Shown here in pieces: positions 15,860 through 24,012 of a DNA stretch of 64,000 nucleotides. The notes under the pieces were generated by a model. It saw nothing but the letters and a program-made list of their open reading frames with translations. It was not told the origin of the DNA and ran no database searches. This stretch comes from Palsa-504 sp963753195 (GTDB lineage Bacteria; Actinomycetota; Actinomycetes; Streptosporangiales; Streptosporangiaceae), in NCBI GenBank assembly GCA_963753195.1, contig CAVWBH010000003.1, forward strand, positions 62,001 through 126,000. The letters are read 5' to 3'. Made by a program: the position numbers and the translations under genes. Every line of letters begins with the position of its first letter. The first letter of the stretch is position 1.

Positions 15860-16765
15860 CTAGTCGAAGTTAATTGTGTCGGCGGGCTCCGCATCGGAGT
15901 CGTGCAGGCCCTCGGGCCCGGCATCGTCCTCCAGGTCAAAAACGTCAGCGGGCTCGGTACCGGCGCGGCCGGCGGCCCGGGGCGGGCCGGCGGGAAGGTC
16001 GGGGGGAACCAGGCCGGGGACCGGCTGGGCGGCGGGCTGCTGGGCGGCCACACCAGGGCGGCCCGCCTGGGCCTGGGCGGCGCGCCCGGGGCGGGGCTGC
16101 TTGAAGCTCAGGCGGCCGTTTTTCATGACGCCGATCCGCTGGGCGCGGCGGGCGACGCTGGTGTCGTGGGTGACGAGCACCATGGTCAGGCCGCGCTCGC
16201 GCCACATGGTCTCGAGCAGGGCGATGATGTCGTCCCGGGTGTCCTCGTCCAGGTTGCCGGTCGGCTCGTCACCGAGCAGCACCTTGGGCTCCTTGACCAG
16301 CGCCCGGGCGATGGCGACCCGCTGCTGCTGGCCGCCGGAAAGCTCGCCGGGCATGTGCCGCAGGCGGTCGCCGAGGCCGACCGCCTCCAGCGCCATGGTG
16401 GCGCGCTGCCGCCGCGCGGCCGCGCTGACGTGGAGCGGGACGAGCGCAGCTTCCACGTTCTCCAGGGCGGTAAGCACGGGCACCAGGTTGAAGGTCTGGA
16501 AGACAAAACCGATGGACTGGGCGCGCACCTTGGTCATCTCGGCCTCGCGCAGCTGCGAGAGGTCGCGCCCGTCGAGTTCGATGATGCCGGACGTCGGCCG
16601 GTCCAGGCCGCCGAGCATGTTCAGGAGCGTGGACTTGCCTTGCCCGGTGGGTCCCTGGATGGCCAGCCATTCGCCGTCCTCGACGACTAGGTCCACGCCG
16701 CGCAAGGCGGCGACGCTGCCGCGACTCATCTGGTAGTTCTTGGTAACTCCGGAGAGCTTGTACAT
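15860..16765 (-). CDS. MacB/LolD-type ABC transporter ATP-binding protein
   Basis: Residues 1-220 are a complete nucleotide-binding domain: Walker A GPTGQGKST, Q-loop FVFQTFNLVP, signature LSGGQQQRVAIARAL, Walker B VLLGDEPTGNLD, and switch VLVTHD. The EPTGNLD and FQTFNLVP wording is typical of the MacB/LolD (type VII) group, which couples ATP hydrolysis to mechanotransmission or lipid/lipoprotein extraction. Residues about 220-301 form a Pro/Ala-rich tail ending in an acidic patch. It lies 39 bp downstream of the FtsX-type permease gene in the same operon. Confidence 0.93.
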   Translation of the reverse strand: MYKLSGVTKNYQMSRGSVAALRGVDLVVEDGEWLAIQGPTGQGKSTLLNMLGGLDRPTSGIIELDGRDLSQLREAEMTKVRAQSIGFVFQTFNLVPVLTALENVEAALVPLHVSAAARRQRATMALEAVGLGDRLRHMPGELSGGQQQRVAIARALVKEPKVLLGDEPTGNLDEDTRDDIIALLETMWRERGLTMVLVTHDTSVARRAQRIGVMKNGRLSFKQPRPGRAAQAQAGRPGVAAQQPAAQPVPGLVPPDLPAGPPRAAGRAGTEPADVFDLEDDAGPEGLHDSDAEPADTINFD

Positions 16766-16804
16766 CTGGATTTCTCCCGTTGACGTGAACTTCTCGGGCT
16801 ACCG

Positions 16805-18322
16805 TCAGCCGACCTTGGACAGCGCGGCCGCCGGGCGCAGCCGGGCCGCCCGCCATCCGCCGAACATCCCGGCGATGATGCCGCCCGCCACGGCGAGCAC
16901 CACCGCGAGCACGATGATTTCCCCGGTGACCGAAGCGAGGAGGTGAACGGTCACCGTGTGGTTGGCCGCGTTGGTGGCAGCGCGCGGTGCGGCGAAGTTG
17001 CCGCCACCGCCGCCACCGCCGCCGAAGCCGCCGCCCGGGCCGCCCGGGCCGAACTGCCTGGCGCCTCCCGGCGTGGCCGAGCCCGTGGTCTGCCCCGGCG
17101 TGGCGCTCAGCGGCTTCGACAGCTTCGTCACCAGCTCCGCCCCGGCAAAGCCGAGCCCGATGCCGATCACGCCGCCGATGAGGCCCAGCGTGACCGACTC
17201 GCCCATGACCTGGCCGACGATCCGGCGGCTCCGCCAGCCGATCGCCTTCAGCGTGCCGAACTCACGGACGCGGCGGGAGACCGCCGACAGGGTCAGCAGG
17301 CTGGCCAGCAGGAACGCCGCGATCAGGACCGCGATCGCGAGCCATTTGCCGAGGTTGTTGGCCAGGCTGGAGGCGCTGGCCAGCGAGCCGGTGACCTCGT
17401 TGGCCAGGTCGGCGGAGGTGGTCACGGTATAGGAGGGCAGAGCTTTCTGGATCTCGCTTTGCACGGCGGGGATGTTCGAGGAGCTGCTGGCCGCGACGTA
17501 GATAGTGTTTACGTCGCCGCGCATGTTGGCCAGCGTCTGCGCGACCGCGAGCGGGATGTAGACGTCCGACGGGTTGTCGCCGGCCGACTCGCTGACGATG
17601 CCGATGACCTTGAAGTTGGTCGCGGTGCCGCTGCTATTGCCGATGGCGATGGTCGAGCCGGTCGTGAGCTTGTTCTGCGCCGCATAGTTGGAATCGACCA
17701 ATGCGACGTCGGATGAGGCGTCCGCGGCGGTGAAGGTCCGTCCGGAACTCAGCTTGCCGGAGCTGAGGGGCCCGAGTTCGCCTGCGCTAAGGTCCACCCC
17801 GTCGACGCCGAAGCTATTGGTGTTGAAGTTGGCCCGGAAGCTCTGCCCGGTGCTGCTACCTCCGCCGCCGCCGAAGCCTCCGCCACTGTTGGTGTTGATG
17901 GCCGGCACGGTGCCGCTGATCGTCCGGTTATTCAGAGTCAGCCCGCCCGCCGCTGCCGCCACGCCGTTCAGGCCGCCCACGGTGGTCACCGATGTTGCAG
18001 GCATTGAGGCCAGCGTGGCGGTGCCGCTGAGGGTATTGGTGTCGATCTTGGTGCCGGCCGCGGGCCGCTTCGTGGTGCCGGTCGCGAACCCGAACCCGAA
18101 CGAGCCGGGCGTGAACGACCCGGCGGTCGGCGTCTTGGTCACGGTGGCGTCGGTGCCGACGCCGTACAGCGACTTCAGCACCGTGCCCTGAGCATTCTTG
18201 ACGCCGGTCGCGGCCGCCGTCACAGTGATCACCAGGCCGATGCCCAGCGCCAGGCCGAGCGCGATGAACACGGCCTGGCGCATGCGCCCCCGCAGTTCGC
18301 GCCTCAAGTAAGTGAAAAACAT
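16805..18322 (-). CDS. MacB-like FtsX-domain ABC permease
   Basis: A 505-residue permease with the type VII layout: one N-terminal helix (AVFIALGLALGIGLVITV), a large extracytoplasmic domain (about residues 40-310, Gly/Ser/Thr-rich with a GGGFGGGGGSS stretch), and three C-terminal helices in the FtsX domain. The conserved SRRVREFGTLKAIGWRSRRI coupling segment follows the second helix. A second Gly-rich loop (about 420-455) lies before the last helix, an insertion not typical of the family. It pairs with the ATPase downstream. It is the next gene after hpnH on the same strand, 191 bp away and beyond a hairpin, so probably a separate transcript. Confidence 0.9.
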   Translation of the reverse strand: MFFTYLRRELRGRMRQAVFIALGLALGIGLVITVTAAATGVKNAQGTVLKSLYGVGTDATVTKTPTAGSFTPGSFGFGFATGTTKRPAAGTKIDTNTLSGTATLASMPATSVTTVGGLNGVAAAAGGLTLNNRTISGTVPAINTNSGGGFGGGGGSSTGQSFRANFNTNSFGVDGVDLSAGELGPLSSGKLSSGRTFTAADASSDVALVDSNYAAQNKLTTGSTIAIGNSSGTATNFKVIGIVSESAGDNPSDVYIPLAVAQTLANMRGDVNTIYVAASSSSNIPAVQSEIQKALPSYTVTTSADLANEVTGSLASASSLANNLGKWLAIAVLIAAFLLASLLTLSAVSRRVREFGTLKAIGWRSRRIVGQVMGESVTLGLIGGVIGIGLGFAGAELVTKLSKPLSATPGQTTGSATPGGARQFGPGGPGGGFGGGGGGGGNFAAPRAATNAANHTVTVHLLASVTGEIIVLAVVLAVAGGIIAGMFGGWRAARLRPAAALSKVG

Positions 18323-18400
18323 CTCCGCACTCCTGCTCGGCCGCGCACGCTGGCGCGCCCTGTCGTCCGATAGCGCTCGATGGCCAAGCTCCGCATAGAT

Positions 18401-18438
18401 GGTGGCGCGGCCGCCTTGGGGGCGATCGCCGCGCCACC
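18401..18438. terminator. Hairpin at the end of the hopanoid operon
   Basis: Perfect 11-bp inverted repeat (arm GGTGGCGCGGC at 18401-18411, complement at 18428-18438) with a 16-nt loop. It lies in the 191-bp gap after the hpnH stop and before the ABC permease start, positioned to end the hpn transcript. There is no T-run. Confidence 0.55.
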
Positions 18439-18513
18439 TCAGAGCATGGTCGCGTTTTCTGAACGAGCGCTGAGCAGAAGCTTCGGGATTACCTCAACCT
18501 GAGGATGGGATTC

Positions 18514-19515
18514 TCAGCCGCGGACGGCCCGGATCGACTCGCGCAGCGAGCCCATCGTGGCCAGCACGGCCGAGGGCTCGTAGCCGCAGTGCGCCATGCA
18601 GTTGTCACACCGGGGATCCTTGCCCCGCCCGTAGGAGTCCCAGTCCGTGGTCTCGATCAGTTCCTTGTAGGTCTTCACGTACCCGTCCGACATCAGGTAG
18701 CAGGGCTTCTGCCAGCCGAGCAGCGAGTAGGACGGGATGCCCCACGCGGTGCAGCCGAAGTCCGTCTTGCCCTCGAGGAAGTCCAGGAACAGCGGCGTGT
18801 GGTTCAGCCGCCACTTCTTCCTGCGCCCGTCCGCGAAGGCCTTGCGGAACAGCTCCCGCGTTTCCTCCACGCCCAGGAAGTGCTCCTGGTCCGGCGCCTT
18901 CTCATACGCGTAGGCGGGCGAGATCTGCATCTCGTCGATGCCCAGGTCGTCGTTCAGGTAGGTCAGCACGTCGATGATCGTCTGCGGGGTGTCGGTGTTG
19001 AAGAACGTGGTGTTCGTGTTCACCTTGAACCCGCGTGACTTGGCCAGCTTGATCGCGGCGACCGCGTCGTCGAACACGCCTTCCTTGCAGACCGACTCGT
19101 CGTGCCGCTCGCGCAGCCCGTCGATGTGCACCACCCAGGAGAAGTAAGGCGACGGCTTGAACTTGTCCAGCTTCTTCGGCATGAGCAGCGCGTTGGTGCA
19201 CAGGAAGACGAACTTCTTGCGCTTGATCAGCTCGGCGACGATCACGTCGATCTGCGGGTGCATCAGCGGCTCGCCGCCCGCGATGGACACCATCGGGGCG
19301 CCGCATTCCTCGACTGCGGCGATGGCCTGCTCGACCGGCATCCGCTGCTTGAGGAGGGTGTGCGGCTGCTGGATCTTCCCGCAGCCCGCGCACTTCAGGT
19401 TGCAGGCGAACAGCGGCTCGAGCTCGACAAGAAGCGGGAACTTCTTGTTGCCGGCCAGCTTCTGGCGCATCAGGTAGGACCCGACGCGCAGGGACTGACG
19501 TATTGGCATGGGCAT
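18514..19515 (-). CDS. hpnH: Adenosyl-hopene transferase HpnH (radical SAM)
   Basis: Radical SAM enzyme that adds a 5'-deoxyadenosyl group to hopene (diploptene), giving the adenosylhopane precursor of C35 hopanoids. At 333 residues it matches the family length. The iron-sulfur motif is CNLKCAGC (C38, C42, C45), followed by SIAGGEPLMHP. A cysteine-rich end (CDNCMAHCGYEP) is typical of HpnH. It is the last gene of the hpn operon; its ATG shares one base with the stop of hpnG-ispH (TAATG), implying translational coupling. The product would be the substrate of the HpnG domain encoded immediately upstream. Confidence 0.96.
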   Translation of the reverse strand: MPMPIRQSLRVGSYLMRQKLAGNKKFPLLVELEPLFACNLKCAGCGKIQQPHTLLKQRMPVEQAIAAVEECGAPMVSIAGGEPLMHPQIDVIVAELIKRKKFVFLCTNALLMPKKLDKFKPSPYFSWVVHIDGLRERHDESVCKEGVFDDAVAAIKLAKSRGFKVNTNTTFFNTDTPQTIIDVLTYLNDDLGIDEMQISPAYAYEKAPDQEHFLGVEETRELFRKAFADGRRKKWRLNHTPLFLDFLEGKTDFGCTAWGIPSYSLLGWQKPCYLMSDGYVKTYKELIETTDWDSYGRGKDPRCDNCMAHCGYEPSAVLATMGSLRESIRAVRG

Positions 19516-21062
19516 TATTGCCGAACCTCCTTGGGCAGGCCGAACCGGATTGATTCCGTGGTCGTCACTCGCTCGGAAACGGATACGGGGCCGAGGCCGG
19601 ACAGCGCCGAGATGATCTCCGCCACCACGGCGGGCGGCGCGGAGGCTCCGGCCGTCAGGCCGATGGTGGACGCCCCGGCCAGCCAGCCGAGCTGGATATC
19701 CTCGGCGCCGTCGATCAGGTAGGCCGGCGTGCCGGCCCGTTCGCAGGTCTCCACCAGCCGGACGGAGTTGGAGGAGTTCGCCGAGCCCGCCACCAGCACC
19801 AGGTCAGATCCGGCGGCGACCGCCCGCACGGCGGCCTGCCGGTTGGTGGTCGCGTAGCAGATGTCGTCGCTGCCCGGCGCGCGGACCGACGGGAAGCGCT
19901 CCCGCAGCGCGCCGGACACCTCGGCCGCCTCGTCGACCGACAGCGTGGTCTGCATCAGGTAGGCGACCCGCTCGCCGTCGCCCGGCCGCAGCGCGGCGAC
20001 GTCCGCGGCCGTCTGGAGCAGCACCGTGGCCCCGGGCGCCTCGCCCAGCGTGCCCTCGACCTCCTCATGGCCGGCGTGGCCGATCAGCGCCACCGTATAG
20101 CCGTCGGCGGCGAACCGCCGGGCCTCGGCGTGCACCTTGGACACCAGCGGGCAGGTCGCGTCGATCACGGCCAGCCCCCGGCGGCCCGCCTCCGCGCGGA
20201 CCGCAGGCGACACGCCGTGCGCGGAGAACACCACGGTCGCGCCGTCGGGCACCTGGTCCAGCTCGTCGACGAACACCGCGCCGCGGCTTTCCAGGTCACC
20301 GACGACGCGGGTGTTGTGCACGATCTGCTTGCGCACGTAGATGGGCGCCCCCTGCAGCTCCAGGGCCCGCTCGACGATCTCGATAGCCCGGTCCACGCCG
20401 GCGCAGAACGACCGGGGCCCGGCCAGCAGCACCTGGCGCGTGCCGCACGCCGCCGCCCACCGCTGCGCCACCGGCGCGGCGGCCCGCAGCGAGCGCAGCG
20501 CGGCCAGCCCGCCAGAGACGAGGCCGGCCAGCGGATGGTGCTGAGTGTCGGACACGGCCCGGATCACGGCCACCGGGCGCCCGGGCGCGCCGGCGGCCAG
20601 CGGCCCGGACTCCATGTCGGCCAGCGTCCAGCCCTCGGCGGCCAGCTTGGCCCGCTCGGCGCGCCGCACCAGGTGGTCGACGGTGGCGATCCGGCCGGTG
20701 CGCACGGGCAGTCCCGCGCGGCGCAGCTCGCCGGCCAGGATCGGCGCGGACGGGCAGGCCACGGAGCCTGCTTCGGTGCCGACGACCAGGTCGCCCGGGC
20801 TCAGGTCGGTGCTCAGGCCGCCGCCCACACCCATGATCATCATGGGCCCGGACGGGCCGTGGCTCAGCTGCTCGGCCTGGCGCGCCGCGCGCGCGGCACC
20901 GTAGCCGGTCCGCCGGACGGTGGCCGGGTGGGTGCCGTCCAGGCCGCGGCGGACGGCCCGGGCCTCGATGCGCAGCGGCGCGCAGACGAGCAGCGGATCC
21001 GCCTGCGTCGCGTCCGGCGCGCGGGCCTCGCGGTCGCGCGGCCTGGGGATGGTCTCCGTCAT
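19515..21062 (-). CDS. hpnG-ispH: Fused HpnG nucleoside phosphorylase and IspH (HMBPP reductase)
   Basis: One 515-residue frame holds two enzymes. Residues about 23-205 are a phosphorylase of the HpnG/MTAN fold (GVGGGLSTDLSPGDLVV, TLADMESGPLA), which removes adenine from adenosylhopane. Residues about 209-490 are a complete IspH, the [4Fe-4S] enzyme making IPP and DMAPP at the end of the MEP pathway: cluster cysteines C220 (FCAGVDRA), C304 (DATCPLV) and C402 (DICYATTN), plus IVHN, SAHG, GHEEVEG, QTTLS and SANSSNS substrate motifs. No stop, frameshift or long linker separates them. Start overlaps shc by 4 bp and stop overlaps hpnH by 1 bp. It joins the first and a late step of hopanoid synthesis. 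Confidence 0.93.
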   Translation of the reverse strand: MTETIPRPRDREARAPDATQADPLLVCAPLRIEARAVRRGLDGTHPATVRRTGYGAARAARQAEQLSHGPSGPMMIMGVGGGLSTDLSPGDLVVGTEAGSVACPSAPILAGELRRAGLPVRTGRIATVDHLVRRAERAKLAAEGWTLADMESGPLAAGAPGRPVAVIRAVSDTQHHPLAGLVSGGLAALRSLRAAAPVAQRWAAACGTRQVLLAGPRSFCAGVDRAIEIVERALELQGAPIYVRKQIVHNTRVVGDLESRGAVFVDELDQVPDGATVVFSAHGVSPAVRAEAGRRGLAVIDATCPLVSKVHAEARRFAADGYTVALIGHAGHEEVEGTLGEAPGATVLLQTAADVAALRPGDGERVAYLMQTTLSVDEAAEVSGALRERFPSVRAPGSDDICYATTNRQAAVRAVAAGSDLVLVAGSANSSNSVRLVETCERAGTPAYLIDGAEDIQLGWLAGASTIGLTAGASAPPAVVAEIISALSGLGPVSVSERVTTTESIRFGLPKEVRQ

Positions 21063-23002
21063 GCACTGCCTCCGGAAGTGTGGGCCGTGACGTACCGGCC
21101 GAGTGCGCTCAGGGGGAAGGCCAGGCGGTACAGGTGATAGTTGATGTAGAAGTCGCCGGGGAAGCCGGTGCCGGTGTACTGCGGCTCATCCCAGCTCCCG
21201 TCGGCCCGCTGGGTGCCCGCCAGCCAGCGGATGCCCCGTTCGGCGGCCGCGGCGCCGTGCTCCCCCGCCGCGATCAGGGCCAGGAGCGCCCAGGCGGTCT
21301 GCGAGGCGGTGGACGCGCCCTGGCCCGCCAGCGACGGATCGTCATAGGAGCGCAGGTCCTCGCCCCAGCCGCCGTCCGGGTTCTGGTGCTCGGTCAGCCA
21401 GGCCACCGCGCGGCGGATGGCGGGCTTGGACCGGCGCACGCCCGCGGCGATCAGCGCGGGCACCGCCGCGCCGGTGCCGTAGATGTGGTTGGCGCCCCAG
21501 CGGCCGAACCAGGACCCGTCCGGCTCCTGGGCCTTGAGCAGCCAGATGACGCCCCGGATCACGGCCGGGTGGCGCGCCATTCCTTCGGCGGCGAACGCCT
21601 CGACGATGTGCGCGGTCACGTCCGCCGAGGGCGGGTCGATGACCGCGCCGAAGTCGCAGAAGGGCAGCTTGTTGACCAGCGCGCGGGTGTTGTCCGCGTC
21701 GAACGCGCCCCAGCCGCCGTCCCTGGACTGCATGCCGGCCAGCCAGTCCAGCCCCCGCTCGATGGCCGGCTTCGCGTCGTTGCCCGGGAGGGCCACCCGG
21801 CGCAGGGCGAGCACGACCTCGGCCGTGTCGTCGGTGTCGGGGTAGTTGTCGTTGTCGAACTCGAACGCCCAGCCGCCGGGGGCCACGGCAGGCCTGCGGA
21901 CCTGCCAGTCGCCCGGGCCGCGGATCTCCTCGCCGAGCACCCAGCGCGCGGCGCGGGTCAGGGCAGGCTCATCAGCCGCCAGTCCCGCGTCGGCCAGGCC
22001 GATCATGGTCAGCACAGTGTCCCAGACCGGCGACTGGCATGCTTCGAGGCGGCGCACCGGGCCGCCTGGGCCGTCTTCGGTGATGGTGAACCGGTCAAGG
22101 CCGGCCAGCCCGCGCGCCATGACCGGATGGTCCAGCTCGTAGCCGAGCAGGTTCAGGGCCATCAGCGAGTAGACCCAGGGTGGCTGGATGCCGCCCCAGC
22201 AGCCGTCCCGCTCCTGCCGGGCGATGATCCACTCGGCGCACCGCCGCAGCGCGGCCCGCCGGACCGGCTGGACGGGGCGGTAGGAGTGCAGCGCCTTGTC
22301 CAGGGCGGAGAAGGCGAGGGCCCAGGGGTCAGCGGAGGGGCCAGGGCCAGGGAGGGGGCGCGCGTCGAAGGAACGGCGCGGGCCGGGGGCACGGCCGTGC
22401 GGGCCGCCGGTCTTCAGCTCGTCGATAGACAGGCCGATGGGCCGCGACGGGCGGAAGGACTGGACCACGGCCAAGGCCACGATCGTCTGCCGGGCCCAGC
22501 AGCCCCAGTCGTAGATGTTGAACGGGAACCAGGACGGCAGGTAGATCAGCTCGGGCGGGATGACCGGCAGGTCATCCCAGGACCACAGGCCGGACAGGGC
22601 GAGCCAGATCCGGGTGAACACCCGGGTCGCCTCGACGCCGCCCTCGGCCCGGATCCAGTCGCAGGCCCGCTTCATGTGCTCGGCGTCCGGCTGGTCGCCG
22701 GCCAGCCGCAGCGCCAGGTAAGCCTCGACCGTGGTGGACAGGTCAGCGGGGCCGCCGTAGAAATTAGCCCAGGTGCCGTCGCCCCGCTGCTGAGACCGGA
22801 TCCAGCGGGCCGCCGCCGCGATCGTTTCGTCGTCATGCAGGCCCAGGAACTCGCGCAGCAGCAGATCCTCGGCGTCCATGGTCACGTTGGTCTCGAGCTC
22901 GCCCTGCCACCATCCCTCGGCATGCTGCAGGCCGAGCACGTGGTCACGAGCCCGGTCCAGGGTGGCCCGGGCCAGGTCGATAGGCCCGGGATCGGCTACC
23001 AC
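21059..23002 (-). CDS. shc: Squalene-hopene cyclase
   Basis: Class II triterpene cyclase converting squalene to hopene/hopanol at the membrane face. At 647 residues it has normal length. The acid motif DTDD (389-392) corresponds to the catalytic DxDD of the family. QW repeats are visible throughout: GDGTWANFYGG (75-84), RDGCWGGIQPP (265-275), DGGWGAFDADN, DGSWFGRWG, DGGWGEDLRSYDD and DGSWDEPQYTGTG. The C-terminus (FYINYHLYRLAFPLSALGRY) is the family hallmark. An Arg/Pro-rich stretch at about 195-225 is longer than in model cyclases. It overlaps the upstream polyprenyl synthase gene by 7 bp and hpnG-ispH by 4 bp. Confidence 0.97.
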   Translation of the reverse strand: MVADPGPIDLARATLDRARDHVLGLQHAEGWWQGELETNVTMDAEDLLLREFLGLHDDETIAAAARWIRSQQRGDGTWANFYGGPADLSTTVEAYLALRLAGDQPDAEHMKRACDWIRAEGGVEATRVFTRIWLALSGLWSWDDLPVIPPELIYLPSWFPFNIYDWGCWARQTIVALAVVQSFRPSRPIGLSIDELKTGGPHGRAPGPRRSFDARPLPGPGPSADPWALAFSALDKALHSYRPVQPVRRAALRRCAEWIIARQERDGCWGGIQPPWVYSLMALNLLGYELDHPVMARGLAGLDRFTITEDGPGGPVRRLEACQSPVWDTVLTMIGLADAGLAADEPALTRAARWVLGEEIRGPGDWQVRRPAVAPGGWAFEFDNDNYPDTDDTAEVVLALRRVALPGNDAKPAIERGLDWLAGMQSRDGGWGAFDADNTRALVNKLPFCDFGAVIDPPSADVTAHIVEAFAAEGMARHPAVIRGVIWLLKAQEPDGSWFGRWGANHIYGTGAAVPALIAAGVRRSKPAIRRAVAWLTEHQNPDGGWGEDLRSYDDPSLAGQGASTASQTAWALLALIAAGEHGAAAAERGIRWLAGTQRADGSWDEPQYTGTGFPGDFYINYHLYRLAFPLSALGRYVTAHTSGGSA

Positions 23003-24012
23003 TGGCGAGCCGTGATGAACTCGGCGATGGCAGTCAGCTCGGCGCGGACGTCGGCGGGCAGCTCGATGTCAGCCAGGCTCGCATTGGCCGCGGCCAGCTG
23101 GGCGTCGGCCTCGGCCTCGGCCCACTGCCTGCCGCCCGCCGCGGCGACCAGGTCGGCCGCGCGGACCAGGTCGTCTTCGCTCAAGGGCTGCGGATCGTTG
23201 AGCAGGACGCGCAGCTGCGCGGCCTCGGGCGTGTCGCTGGTCAGCGCGGCCACGACCGGCAGCGACTTCTTGCGGGCCCGCAGGTCCGCGCGGACCGGCT
23301 TGCCGGTGACCTCGGGCGCGCCCCAGATGCCGAGCAGGTCGTCGGTGAGCTGGAAGGCCAGCCCGACGTGCGCGCCGAACCCGGCCAGGGCCATGGCCAG
23401 CGTGGGCGGCGCGCCGAGGTGCACCGCGCCGATGCTGCACGCGCAGGCCATGAGCGCGGCGGTCTTGTCGCCCGCCATCTCCAGGCACTCGGCCAGCGTG
23501 ACGTTGTCGCGCTTCTCGAAGGCCAGGTCCGAGCCCTGGCCGCCGATCAGGCGATGCACCGCGGCGGACAGGCACCGGGCCGCCCAGGCGCCCTGCGGGG
23601 TCCCGTCCTCCAGCAGCAGATCCTGAGCCAGGGCGAGCAGCGCATCTCCGGCCAGGATGGCCGCACCCACGCCGAACACCGTCCAGGCCGTCGGGCGGTG
23701 ACGGCGTTCGGTGTCGTTGTCCATGATGTCGTCGTGGAGCAGCGAGAAGTTGTGGACGAGCTCGACCGCGACGGCGGAGGTCACACCGCGCTCGGGCGGC
23801 GCGCCGGCGGCGCGAGCGGACAGCAGGGCCAGCGCGGGCCGCAGCGCCTTGCCGCTGCCGCCCCGCGTCGGGTTGCCTTCGGCGTCGGCGAAGCCGAGGT
23901 GATACGCCGCGACCACGCGGACATCCGGCGTCAGCCGGCCGATGACCGACTCCATGGCCGGCCCGACTAGGTCCCGCGCCAGGGCTACACCCTCAGGCAT
24001 CACAGCAGTCAC
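22996..24012 (-). CDS. Polyprenyl (farnesyl/geranylgeranyl-type) diphosphate synthase
   Basis: Trans-isoprenyl diphosphate synthase of 338 residues. The first aspartate-rich motif is HDDIMDNDTERR (DDIMD at 94-98) and the second is QLTDDLLGIWG (224-228), the variant seen in actinobacterial hopanoid and carotenoid clusters. In this operon the likely product is farnesyl diphosphate for HpnD, made from the IPP/DMAPP that the fused IspH supplies; chain length cannot be fixed from sequence alone. It overlaps hpnE by 4 bp and shc by 7 bp. Confidence 0.93.
   Translation of the reverse strand: MTAVMPEGVALARDLVGPAMESVIGRLTPDVRVVAAYHLGFADAEGNPTRGGSGKALRPALALLSARAAGAPPERGVTSAVAVELVHNFSLLHDDIMDNDTERRHRPTAWTVFGVGAAILAGDALLALAQDLLLEDGTPQGAWAARCLSAAVHRLIGGQGSDLAFEKRDNVTLAECLEMAGDKTAALMACACSIGAVHLGAPPTLAMALAGFGAHVGLAFQLTDDLLGIWGAPEVTGKPVRADLRARKKSLPVVAALTSDTPEAAQLRVLLNDPQPLSEDDLVRAADLVAAAGGRQWAEAEADAQLAAANASLADIELPADVRAELTAIAEFITARQW

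Noticed and set aside
21080..23626. An 848-codon open frame antisense to the squalene-hopene cyclase and polyprenyl synthase genes
   Set aside because: It mirrors strongly conserved genes, consists of low-complexity Gly/Arg/Val/Ala sequence, and has no domain. Long antisense frames are expected at this GC content.
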